64,000 nt of DNA, from positions 6,156,012 through 6,220,011 of the forward strand of contig NC_049996.1 of the NCBI RefSeq assembly GCF_000003815.2, given 5' to 3'. The translations under genes and the position numbers were made by a program. The stretch is from Branchiostoma floridae. Its lineage: Eukaryota; Chordata; Leptocardii; Amphioxiformes; Branchiostomatidae. A model generated the notes under the pieces. The model was not told where the DNA came from. It saw nothing but the letters and a program-made list of their open reading frames with translations, and did no database searches. Of the stretch, positions 12,583-23,026 are shown piece after piece (position 1 is the stretch's first letter; each line of letters starts with the position of its first letter).

Positions 12583-12803
12583 GTAATGCTAGTTCACCTT
12601 TATCCGTTGGGTGACCTTTATCCGCTGTCTTTAAAAACAGCACATTTAGGAGTATTAAATCTGTGGACTGTGGTTTCAAATTTGCAATATTTTCAAAATG
12701 TTCCGATTTGAAACCATCGTCCGTCGACTTCACATCCCTACATAAGTTTTCTCTTACAAACAACGAATATAGGTTACCCTTGGATAAAGGTGAACCAACG
12801 TTA
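12583..12803. mobile_element. MITE, family A copy 2
   Basis: The ends are CTAGTTCACCTTTATCCG at the left and, complemented, the right end TGGATAAAGGTGAACC, with internal GGGTGACC and ATAGGTTACCC. It matches the element at 312-546 in both termini and length but the interior differs, as expected for members of one MITE family. Confidence 0.6.
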
Positions 12804-12860
12804 TCCAAATTTAGCAGAGGAGTGAAGGCGGCCTAGGAGTGTGTTTCGCTACCGGGGGAC

Positions 12861-12909
12861 CTGCGTCCAGTGACGGTGAGATTTTTTTTTTCTCGCCGAC
12901 TGGACGCAG
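12861..12909. repeat. strong hairpin with poly-T loop
   Basis: CTGCGTCCAGT and its complement ACTGGACGCAG flank a second short stem (CGGTGAGA / TCTCGCCG) and a T-run. It is a 49-bp near-perfect foldback and could be the end of an element or a stand-alone palindrome. Confidence 0.55.
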
Positions 12910-14144
12910 AAATATTGCTGACCTATGGTGAGACAATACCTGTGAATCCGGGGGCATGCTCTGCAGGGAAGATTTTGAAATTTTGACTCTGAAAATAAAT
13001 CCCTAATTTAGCGTAAAACATTGTCAGAACCCCCCATGCAGATCCTCTCTAAAGACAACTATTGTCCACAATGATAGACAATAACAGTCACACGACTATA
13101 TAACTGTTCTAGGTCTAAAGTGGGCCTTTAGTGTTTTTTTACTCTATATCTCTGCTCAATGTGAGAAATAATTCAGATCTATCTCCTTATATACAGTACG
13201 TAGTAGTACTAGTACTTTCCTCCTGGTTTGCATTACTCATCACAATTCCCACTGGACACCATTGGCATTCTTTCTTCTGTTCTGATCAGGTATTATGGTC
13301 ATGAAAAATTAATTGTTGCTGTTGTTATTGTTTCCCTACTGCTCCTGCATGCCAAGTTATTTATGGATCTACAGCATAAATAAAATATTGGCTGGTCTGT
13401 GCCTGGATTTGTTCAGTTGAATGAGTTGTACTGTAAACAAACCATGGCTGATAAGATTTTCCCATCCTGGAGGCCATGTGGCACCACTCTAGTTTCTACA
13501 CAAACCACAACATCACCAGGGCTGCTACAACTGTTACAGGCTAGCATGGTGACTGCTTCTGCAAATAGGAGTGAATTCTAGAGAGGTTTCACCCTACCTT
13601 CTTTGACACCCATGGAGGGCAGCAGCCCTCACTGCCCATCTTTCCTGCAGCACATTGTGTACACTGACACATGGGGGAGACCACTGACAGTTGGGGGGAC
13701 CACTGACACATGAGGGGGGGAGGCACTATAATACAGCAGAACTTTTCTTACAACTGATAGCAGATTGTGGTATGTACATGGTTTTTCTTTGTAAATGTTG
13801 GATTAGTAACTCAGTAATGGTGTTGTTAGGGCAAACATATATTTGTTGTGTGAATTGCTAATCATGATTGAATAGTATAGCTCAGGTCCTAACACCCCCC
13901 TTGTTATGGACTATTCCTGATAAATAACAGATGACTGTGACTGTGTGTCCTGTCAGCTGCAGAATGGAGAGAAATATTTGGCAAACTTGCTGGTTGGACC
14001 AAGGTTCCTTTTTCAACCTCTTTGGTTGGACAGGAGCAGACTACTCATGGTTTGTAAAGAAAAGAAGGATTTTAACTGAGGCTTAGTATGGTGAACAGTC
14101 TGTGTGGATTTGTTTAGTTCTTGGAAATGTGAAGACACTGAGGA
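12910..14144. other. no gene recognised
   Basis: There is no supported exon. A short G-rich stretch around 13665-13725 repeats ACCACTGACA three times. Nothing else is recognisable. Confidence 0.4.
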
Positions 14145-14320
14145 TTGACTGTGAGTGGGGTTCTGACCATGCCGACAACTCTTGAGCTTTTGGCGTTGTC
14201 GTTTGCGCATTGGGTTTATGATCTGACGGCAGGATTCGGCGCAGTTTTGAATCCTGGGAGTAAGGATATTGCTTCTGAAATTCTGTTCTACTTGCCCCTA
14301 TTGTTGTTTAAGAACATCCA
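14145..14320 (+). mobile_element. tRNA-derived SINE, decayed copy 3
   Basis: In order: GAGCTTTTGG, TTTGCGCATTGGGTTTATGA, TTTGAATCCTGGGAGTAAGG (a degraded B box plus GGGAGT), then TTCTGTTCTACTTGCCCCTA. This follows the copy at 9811-10105 but with more mismatches. Confidence 0.5.
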
Positions 14321-14575
14321 AGACATCCCAGTAGTATATGTAAATAACTACAGTACAATTAGTTAACCATTCAACTTACAGTTATTGCTGTTACATTGAT
14401 TTTGTACAAGTTTTAGTTCATACATGCTTTTGAAAGATGACTGCCTTTGTTCTTCCAACTGAGGTTGGTTGAAAAAGCTGTGCAGTCCAGACAGTAGAAA
14501 AACCTGTCCAGTTACGTAACCATGGCGTGGCCAGGTCCCCTTCGGTACAGATGAAGCTCTTTTTTCCACTGGGGA

Positions 14576-14671
14576 TAGTCTTTCGCACCTGAATTTTACA
14601 TGATAGGAGCTTTATGTGGTAGGAGTTTAGTCAACCTTCCTCAAGGTGTGAAACTCCTGGTGCGAAAGATA
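14576..14671. mobile_element. mini inverted-repeat element, about 96 bp
   Basis: Bounded by TAGTCTTTCGCACC and the complement TATCTTTCGCACC. It is too short to encode anything and may be an internally deleted MITE. Confidence 0.4.
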
Positions 14672-15166
14672 GCACCGATGGCAGACAAAACCTCCTGCCC
14701 CTATTATGAAACCCGACAATAGTATTCATAGTATCATATAGTGGATTAGACACTAGTGTTATGTATCACACTATCTACTTCTCTTAGTTCTTGAGACTGT
14801 ATATGCAATTAGCCCTCGGGCATGATTTTGCAAATAAACTCTATTAAAGAGAGCCAGGACAATCCGTGTTAGACTGGATACCAGGTTAAGTTTGAATAGG
14901 CAGCAGAAAAAAGGGCCAACCTGTAGTTGCACCCCCTGGCAGAAAGTGACAAAATTGCAAGCAGACCACCTGAGCAGCCCCAGGACCAGTCTGATAGACA
15001 AGCAAGTAAGTACTAGTACATCCTGGTTGTGTACAGGAATTCTCCTATATCTGTATATTCTACCAACCTGATTAAATTGTTTTCAGAAGCCCCACATCAT
15101 TTGTCACCATTATTACATCATTTGTCACCATTATTAAAGTTTGCATGTCCAGCGTGTTATAGGGTG

Positions 15167-15186
15167 CATGTGTCTGTGTGTGTACA

Positions 15187-15217
<31 letters not shown>

Positions 15218-15231
15218 GTATCTGTGTCTGT
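15167..15231. repeat. (TG)n microsatellite
   Basis: An interrupted TG/CA run directly left of a hAT-like MITE. Confidence 0.85.
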
Positions 15232-15239
15232 GTCAACAG

Positions 15240-15632
15240 TAGGGTTCGACCAAAACCTGGACCTGATTCAATATGTGAAAACTTGTGAATAGACAATACT
15301 CAAAACAATGGTCCATTTTGCTACAAAGAAATCTGTTTTGTGTAGTACTTGACTCCCACTGGCGTTTTAAAATCCTACTAGGTTACCTGCCTCTTTAGGA
15401 TTGACTGTAAAGCATGGTAGATATGAGACTGTCACTATATTCTACCTCACTTGTTATTTTCCTCGACCAGAAAGCCCCTAAACCTGTGAATGCCTGATCA
15501 TATAATCTGTTCACTTTTCAATAGGTCCAACATCCGGTCCACCGATTTTTTTAGGTCCGGTTTTTCTGGACCGGTCCAATATGAAAAACTAGTTTTGTAC
15601 CCGATACGGTGTACCGCTACCACCCAACCCTG
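15240..15632 (-). mobile_element. hAT-like MITE, family B copy 1
   Basis: Inverted relative to the copies at 21857-22345 and 46413-46842. Shared internal words include GGACCGGTCC, the complement of CAACATCCGGTCCACC, GACTGTAAA and TGATCATATAATCTGTTC. The left terminus is TAGGGTTCGACC and the right ends ACCACCCAACCCTG. It is flanked by GTCAACAG (15232-15239) and GTCAACAC (15633-15640), a 7/8 match. Eight-base target duplications with TAGGG-type termini are characteristic of hAT transposons. It is non-autonomous. Confidence 0.75.
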
Positions 15633-15640
15633 GTCAACAC

Positions 15641-16900
15641 CATAAGTCGAGAATGCGTGGGTGGATTGTCCTCTAGCAGCTTGTTATGATATTGCAGAAG
15701 TATTCTCATGGTATTGATGCACTGTATGTACGTCTGACGTACGTGTGACTGGAGGGTACTCCACATACCTATTTTAGTATGTGATGTAATACATTTCAAA
15801 TTTTATCTGTAGACTTGTGACAAATGTGATACAATCATGCTTCCCAGGTAGCTGTGTTCGTAAGGGAAACTATATAATCTATCAGAAAAATTTCCCAGCC
15901 GACATACATTAATTTTGTACATGTTATGTATGACTAAGACTTTGTTTCCTGCAGGGTACAATGTACTTGCACTTGACTCATTTGAAAATACCAAAGCCAA
16001 TATTCAACCTACATGTACAATATACATGTAGTAATTGTAATACAGTAATTGTAAATGCACACACAAACCCAACCCATGCAATTAGTTGGTGTGAAACCAT
16101 GTAATCTATTGAACACTATCTTATAAATGTAGTATCTTTACCAGATATTGTGTGTGTTTGTGGATCGTGAGTGGGGACAGTACACACAAAGCTACATGTA
16201 ATAGAGATCTAGCAAACAACAGCCTGTAGCAAATTTGTGTAGGTCAAGAACTGCCCAAATTCCAACACAAATACAGCTGACAGCTCTCTTACAGACAACA
16301 GAGCAGGATGCAGAATGTGGACATATTTAGTGTGGCAGATTTACACACACGACATTCTGCACAAACACGTAATCTCGAGATCTTACCTCATACACTGGAG
16401 AAACTGGGCTCAAAAGTGTAAATTTGACTAGCAAATGATGAGCAAGGGACAAGGGAGAAACAGCATGGAGCTGTACTACACAGCTCTGGTATGTATTTGA
16501 CCTTTAACCTGCACACATAGTTGACATTCACTGACCAAAAATAGGCGGTGCAGGAGGCTGATGGGCAGATTTGGGCGGATCCCTGGGCTGGTTCCAAAAA
16601 TGGCTTCTCCATCCGGCCCAGCATGCTGTAGGCACAGAGCGCTTCCAACAACCTACATTCCTAAAGGGTAGGCTCATGCATGACCATTGCCAACTTTATA
16701 CCGAGCTACTAATAGTAGGCCAGAAACTACCCCTGGGTACAATATTATGAATATACCCAGATCCTTTAATACTATACAATGTCATGTAAGTTCATTTGTC
16801 CAATTTCTGAGAAGTGCATATGAAAATTTACATTTATCCTTTTGGTAACATTACATAAGGAGATAATGGATTTCATGTCTAAGTGGAAATTTAAAATTTG
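15641..16900. other. no gene recognised
   Basis: AT-rich sequence with no supported exon or repeat structure. Confidence 0.4.
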
Positions 16901-17485
16901 CAACGCATTTACTAGTCAACAAATGGTTCACAGCCATGAATTCTGGAGACCTCACCGGAGCTGTACTCACTGATCTGTTTAAAGCGTTTGACCATGCTAT
17001 CCTGCTTCAAAAACTGTTCATATACGGTGTCCAAGATGGAGCTCTTGACTGGTTTACTTTATACAATCCAATCTTCCTACCATACATAACATATGGATGT
17101 ACTGGATTGGTTGCTGCACCTGAGCAAGACCTTCAGAAACTCCAGCAAATGCAGAGCAGGGCCAGAAAGCTGCTACTGAGAGCTCCATACAGAACACCCT
17201 CGGCAGAAGTACTGATTCGTCTAGGCTGGAAGAACATCAAATCCATACACAGGCACCAGAAGACATTGCTGAATATATACAAGGCTCTCAATAACCTATT
17301 ATCAACCTACATGAGACATGTTCTACTGTAGAGACAGAGCAGCTAGAACAATACGACAAAGCGAGTCAAAACTTATCCTATGTACCAATGGTTCGTAGGG
17401 AAGGGTGCAATGCAATGGAACAAAGTTAAGAGAGGCAAACTCAGTAGTAACAAAATACAAATGAGTAACTATGGACTGACTAAGC
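16901..17485 (+). pseudogene. degraded non-LTR retrotransposon (CR1/L2-like) reverse transcriptase
   Basis: An open stretch at 16936-17331 reads TGAVLTDLFKAFDHAILL, the RT motif (normally DLSKAFDTVDH), then YGVQDGALDWF. It jumps directly to the RT C-terminal region LQKLQQMQSRARKLLLRAPY and TPSAEVLIRLGWK. The catalytic YADD block and surrounding residues are absent, so about a third of the domain has been deleted. Similarity to the same ORF2 continues in broken frames to about 17480. It cannot be active. Confidence 0.8.
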
Positions 17486-18469
17486 AAATGCGATTATGGA
17501 ATAGTGAGTTATTTTATCATTGTAATTAATTGTAATGGAAGACCTCTTGACCTTCCCCAAACATTGAAACATGGAAAACCATTTTCGGCCGAAAGGCTTG
17601 TACTCAAGGCTGAAAAAAAGGTTGAAAAACAACAACTCGTGTAACCTCAAATCCAGAAAACCATTATATCTTGATAAAGCCTGGATGGATTGTATGGTAT
17701 TGAAATTTGGTATGCCAGGGTATGTCTTAATTAACATGATGGACAAGAAAATGATTACCCCGTAGATTTTGGCCTCCCCTGCTCCACATATTGACTTGTT
17801 ACAATACTGAGTTCTGGATATGCTATGTCATGATTTTGAGTGGTAGATAGCTCTTGGTGCAGAGAGTAAGTGGTGCCCCAGCAGCTTTTCTAGAACTCTA
17901 AGGGCAGGATAGCTCAAGATAGGAATAACAGCTTTTCATGATTTTGTTAGACCAAATATTCCCAGGCTAAATAATGTACAAATTTAAATACTTATTTATT
18001 GATTATGCATGAAGATATCTATATCATAGCAGTCACTTTCAATGTATCTCTTGTCCAGGGCATGATATGGTCTTGACATTTGAATGGTAGCTAGCTTTCG
18101 ATGTCAGGATACCGGAGGTGGAGACCGGACTCCGCTTGAAATTCCGTAACGAGGTCCCGCAAGATGGAGAGAGTTCGGACTAATTTTTGTAGTTTTTATT
18201 ACATTTTTTCTCATCCGTTCTGAAATTCAACTTGTTAGAAAAAATTTGTATTCTGTGTTGTTTTTTTAAATACACAAAAGTTTTTACAGTTACAAATGCC
18301 ACATGTTGCAGTAGTCCTATAATGGAACAAAGTAGGTCTAGACAATTTCTTCATTAATTATTCAAATTATATTCCGATTTGCAAAGTTAATATCTAACCA
18401 TATGAAGCATCACTTAAGCTGTCAACAGACCAAAACTCAATCCCGTCTTAAGTCTGACACTAAACCGGC
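17486..18469. other. no gene recognised; scattered retrotransposon 3' words
   Basis: The segment around 17810-17900 shares words (TTCTGGATATG, CATGATTTTGAGTGGTAGAT) with the repeat group at 9436 and 53440. No exon is supported. Confidence 0.35.
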
Positions 18470-18745
18470 CCCTGCAAATTTCAAACAAGTCGCTATAGGG
18501 GGTCCAAACCTACACCGTGTACTCTCGGCCCCATGAGCTATCTACCACTTAAGAATCATGACCACATCATGTCCAGAACTCGAAATATCTAACCTAAAAG
18601 TTCAGCTGCAGTACCCGTAACAAGCTGATAGGGGTTCAAACTCTAATCCTTTCAAGACCTTATATACCTAATATCAATACAAGCCATTCAGGTGACGCGT
18701 TCTCGAGTTGTGGTGGTCTTCTACAAACACACACACACACACTAT
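18470..18745 (+). repeat. 3' part of a dispersed retrotransposon-like repeat, second copy
   Basis: It has the same word order as 9436-9810: TATAGGGGGTCCAAACC, GAGCTATCTACC, ATCATGACCACATC, AGTTCAGCTGCAGTACC, TAGGGGTTCAAACTC. It ends in an (AC)n run at 18728-18742. Confidence 0.45.
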
Positions 18746-19279
18746 ACAAACAAACAGACAGAGACAGAAACATAACCTTAGCGAAGGTAATTAGGACGCA
18801 GCACCGCTGCCAACGTGCTGCAGCTTTATTGAGATACCCGCTTAACCCTAAGTGCATGCTACTGGAAAGGGTTGCAGTCATTAGTACGGGACGTCATGCT
18901 GTGGTCCACTGTTCACTGTGCGTGTCAAAAAGAGCTAGGCGAATTTCCATGGTACAATGAACCTGTAAATACTGCACATAGGGTCTGTCATCTCTGTCAT
19001 GACTAGTAAAAGACTGGCTCTTCAGTGAGCTTAACTCGACCGATATCACTTTCACTTCGTTTGGTTTTAAGGGGCAAGTTGTGGAGGCCTACAGAAAGGC
19101 ATTGGCTGTGTATTACGTCGTTTTGGCAGGCCTACATTAAGCTAAGCGAAGAATGAACGATTGCGATCTACATTAGATTCAAGTGGTCATGATTTATGTG
19201 GAATCGAAATAGTGGGCTTAAGTTGAATACAGTATACGTGAAAGATGACGAAAGTCCGCACCAAAAATCTCATAGGGTG

Positions 19280-20890
19280 CAACTAAGTCTGTCCTTGATG
19301 CTGAACACCATCAATACATGAACAACTAAGTCTGTCCTTGGTGCTGAACACCATCAATACATGAACAACTAAGTCTGTCCTTGGTGCTGAACACCATCAA
19401 TACATGAACAACTAAGTCTGTCCTTGGTGTTGAACACTCAATACATGAGCGACTAGGCCTGTCCTTGGTGCTGAACACTATCAATACATGAGCAACTAAG
19501 TCTGTCCTTGGTGCTGAACACTATCAATACATAAGCAACTTAGCCTGTCCTTGGTGTTGAGCACTATCAATACATGAACAACTGAGGCTGTCCTTGGTGC
19601 TGAACACTATCAATACATAAGCAACTTAGCCTGCCCTTGGTGTTGAGCACTATCAATACATGAGCAACTAAGTCTGTCCTTGGTGTTGAACACTATCAAT
19701 GCATAAGCAACTAAGCCTGTCCTTGGTGTTGAGCACTATCAATACATGAGCAACTAAGTATGTCCTTGGTGCTGAACACTATCAATACATAAGCAACTTA
19801 GCCTGCCCTTGGTGTTGAGCACTATCAATACATGAACAACTGAGGCTGTCCTTGGTGCTGAACACTATCAATACATGAGCAACTAAGCCTGTCCTTGGTG
19901 TTGAGCACTATCAATACACGAGCAACTAAGTCTGTCCTTGGTGCTGAACACTATCAATACATGAGCAACTAAGTCTGTCCTTGGTCCTGAACACTATCAA
20001 TACATGAGCAACTAAGTCTGTCCTTGGTCCTGAACACTATCAATACATGAGCAACTAAGTCTGTCCTTGGTGCTGAACACTATCAATACATGAGCAACTA
20101 ATCCTGTCCTTGGTGCTGAACACTATCAATATATGAGCAACTAAGTTTGTCCTTGGTGCTGAACGCTATCAATACATGAGCAACTAAGTCTGTCCTTGGT
20201 CCTGAACACTATCAATACATGAGCAACTAAGTCTGTCCTTGGTCCTGAACACTATCAATACATGAGCAACTAAGTCTGTCCTTGGTGCTGAACACTATCA
20301 ATACATGAGCAACTAAGTCTGTCCTTGGTGCTGAACACTATCAATACATGAGCAACTAATCCTGTCCTTGGTGCTGAACACTATCAATGCATGAGCAACT
20401 AAGTCTGTCCTTGGTGCTGAACACTATCAATACATGAGCAACTAAGTCTGTCCTTGGTGCTGAACACTATCAATACATGAGCAACTAAGTCTGTCCTTGG
20501 TGCTGAACACTATCAATATATGAGCAATTAAGTCTGTCCTTGGTGCTGAACACTATCAATACATGAGCAACTAAGTCTGTCCTTGGTGCTGAACACTATC
20601 AATACACGAGCAACTAAGTCTGTTCTTGGTGCTGAACACTATCAATACATGAGCAACTAAGTCTGTCCTTTGTGCTGAACACTATCAATGCACGAGCAAC
20701 TAAGTCTGTCCTTGGTGCTGAACACTATCAATATAAGAGCAATTAAGTCTGTCCTTGGTGCTGAACACTATCAATACATGAGCAACTAAGTCTGTCCTTG
20801 GTGCTGAACACTATCAATACACGAGCAACTAAGTCTGTTCTTGGTGCTGAACACTGTCAAGACATGCGCAACTAATCTGTCTTTGGTGCT
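19280..20890. repeat. minisatellite, about 37 copies of a 43-bp unit
   Basis: Tandem units read CAACTAAGTCTGTCCTTGG, TGCTGAACACTATCAATACA, TGAG. Copies at the left end (ACCATC, ATGAA) and in the middle and right (ACTATC, ATGAG) form sub-families. Some variants recur with a spacing near 215 bp (five units), such as GGTCCTGAAC at about 19983/20028 and 20198/20241 and GAGCAATTAAG at about 20523 and 20738, which indicates higher-order amplification. There is no coding potential. Confidence 0.95.
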
Positions 20891-20939
20891 TTACTCTAAG
20901 AAGTAAACATGGAAAATCATTATGTAATGATTATGGTAA

Positions 20940-21800
20940 CCTATCAGGAATAGAAACATGGCCCCATTTAACATTAAGTGAGGAAGCATCTAGTTAACAT
21001 TTAAGAGAGCAACCACCCATTTATTATTTGAAATTCAAGGTTCTGGGAAGGGGATCGTCCATTTAGTATTAGCTTTAGGGTCTAAGAAGGCAGGGGCCAT
21101 CCATTGTACATGGGTTTAACGATCTGGGAAGGGGGATCCTTTACACATGGGGTCAAAGGTTTGGGAAAGGGGGGGGAGACTACGTTACATGGAAGCAAGG
21201 GTATGGGAAGTTGGGACGAACCATTTCACATGAGGTTAAAGGTCTGGTAAGGAGGGCCATCTGCTTAACACGAAGCAAGGATTTTGGATAGGAAGGGACC
21301 ATCCAATTCACATGTAGTTAAGGATTTGGGAAAAGGGGACCATCCATTTCACATGGTGTGGTAGGAGAGACCATCCACTTTACAAGGGTAAGGCAAGGAA
21401 GGAACCATCCGTATCACAATGGGTTAAATCATGGAGTCAAAGCTTCTGGGAAGGGGAACTGGACATATAGATATGGGTTTATGGCAAGTGGGGCCAACCG
21501 TTTCAGGTTGAATTAGGGTGTGACAAAGGAGGCCGATCATTCTACCTGGTGCTAAGGGTCTAAGAAGGAGCCATCTGTTTCACATTGAGCAAAGGGCCCG
21601 GGAAGGAAGAGACCAACCAACCATTCCACGTTAGGCTAAGGTTCTGGGAAAAGGGGACCATCCATTTTACACGGGGTTAGGGTCTGGCTAGGGAAGGACC
21701 AGTTATTTCATATGGGATAAAGTCTCTGGGATAGAAAAGGATCTGGGACGGGATCATTCATTTCATATGGGGTTAAGGATCTGGAAAAGGGCCATGGGAT
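20940..21800. repeat. older, decayed minisatellite, units about 35-45 bp
   Basis: Repeated words in fixed order, GACCATCCATTTCACATGG, GGTTAAGG, TCTGGGAAGGGG, recur about 20 times with many substitutions and indels. It directly follows the 43-bp array but its unit is unrelated. Confidence 0.7.
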
Positions 21801-21856
21801 TCGATGCTCTTGGAAAGGAAACATAGGGTAGGGAAGGGAGACCAACCAATATCAAG

Positions 21857-22345
21857 TACGGGTGGGTACCGGTACACTTTTGTACAAGTTTTTCTTATTG
21901 GACCGGTCCGAAAACAACGGACCTGAAAAAATTCGGTGAGTCGGATGTTGGACATGTTGGAAAATGAACAGACTATATGATCAGGCATTCGGACGTTTCG
22001 GGCTTACCGGTCGAATGAAATAGAGTAGAGTAGAGTCTATAGGCATTTCTACCAAGTTTTACAGTCAATCGTATAGCATAGAGGCAGTTCTAGTTCTAGG
22101 TCGTAATCCACAAACTTCCTGGTAGGAATATCACGCGGATGGCAGTTGGACATGTAGGATTTCAAACCGCCGATGGAAGTCAAGTACTCCACAAGAACAG
22201 ATCTCTCTGTAGCGAAATGGACTATTGTCTTTAGTATTACCCCTTTACGAGTTATCACATAACGAATCAGGTCCGGACCTGGACCTGATCCTCTGGCCCT
22301 GAACCGGACCTGGACCTAACTTTTTTGTACCTGTACCCACCCCTA
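21857..22345 (+). mobile_element. hAT-like MITE, family B copy 2
   Basis: Left end TACGGGTGGGTACC, right end GGTACCTGTACCCACCCCTA (the last 14 bases are the inverted match). It shares internal sequence with 15240-15632 and 46413-46842 (TTTTACAGTCAATCGTA, GAGGCAGTT, AATCAGGTC, GGACCTG runs). Flanks are ATATCAAG (21849-21856) and ATATCAGG (22346-22353), a 7/8 target duplication. Confidence 0.8.
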
Positions 22346-22578
22346 ATATCAGGACTTCCAACTTAGCACAAGCCCCGAGAGAATTTTGAAAAGTTGAGTT
22401 CGTGCGATCCACAATTTGCTAGACAATGTAACATTATGTTGAAGGCCAGAAAGAAGAACCCTTGTTTGTTTGTTTGTTTGTCTATATGCTTGCTTGTTTG
22501 TGTTTGTCAACTGGCATTGATGAAACAGTAACGTCAAAGTTCGACTGCAGTTTCTCTATTTTGGCGCCCTGGAATGTA

Positions 22579-22678
22579 TGACGTCACTCATCAGATGTAC
22601 ACCGGGTTCATCCAGACAACTGGCGGAACAATAGATGTGACATGGGGAGGACTGGCCAGCTGGTCGTCCCGCCATTGG
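22579..22678 (+). promoter_or_regulatory. candidate promoter elements of the C1q gene
   Basis: A perfect TGACGTCA (CRE palindrome) is at 22579-22586 and an inverted CCAAT box (ATTGG) at 22674-22678. A weak TATATAG lies at 22774-22780, and the start codon is at 23027. The elements are seen in sequence; their use is inferred. Confidence 0.35.
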
Positions 22679-23026
22679 TCAGGAAAACAGATCAACATTA
22701 AAACTACAGATTAGGGGATTCCATCTCTTATGCTAACACCTTGTGGGGATAAAACGTTGTTCGAAGTTGATGTTATATAGACAGGTACACTTGGCAAATT
22801 CAAGCCACACTTCGGTTTGCAACAGCTACCTGTTTATTACCGGAGATGCACCATCGTAACATGTGCGTATTTGTAACTCCCCTCCCATACATGGTTCCAA
22901 GTAGAACATTCGGGATAACATATGTGCGTGTTTCGTCATCCAGATGGTCGATAAAAGTAACAAGGCTGGCGGACCATAAGGAAACAGTCTTTAAAGGTGT
23001 TGTAAACTATCCCCGGCTGGTTTAAC

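Noticed and set aside
19280-20890. CRISPR-like repeat array
   Set aside because: Units are contiguous with no unique spacers and the context is animal genomic DNA; it is a minisatellite.
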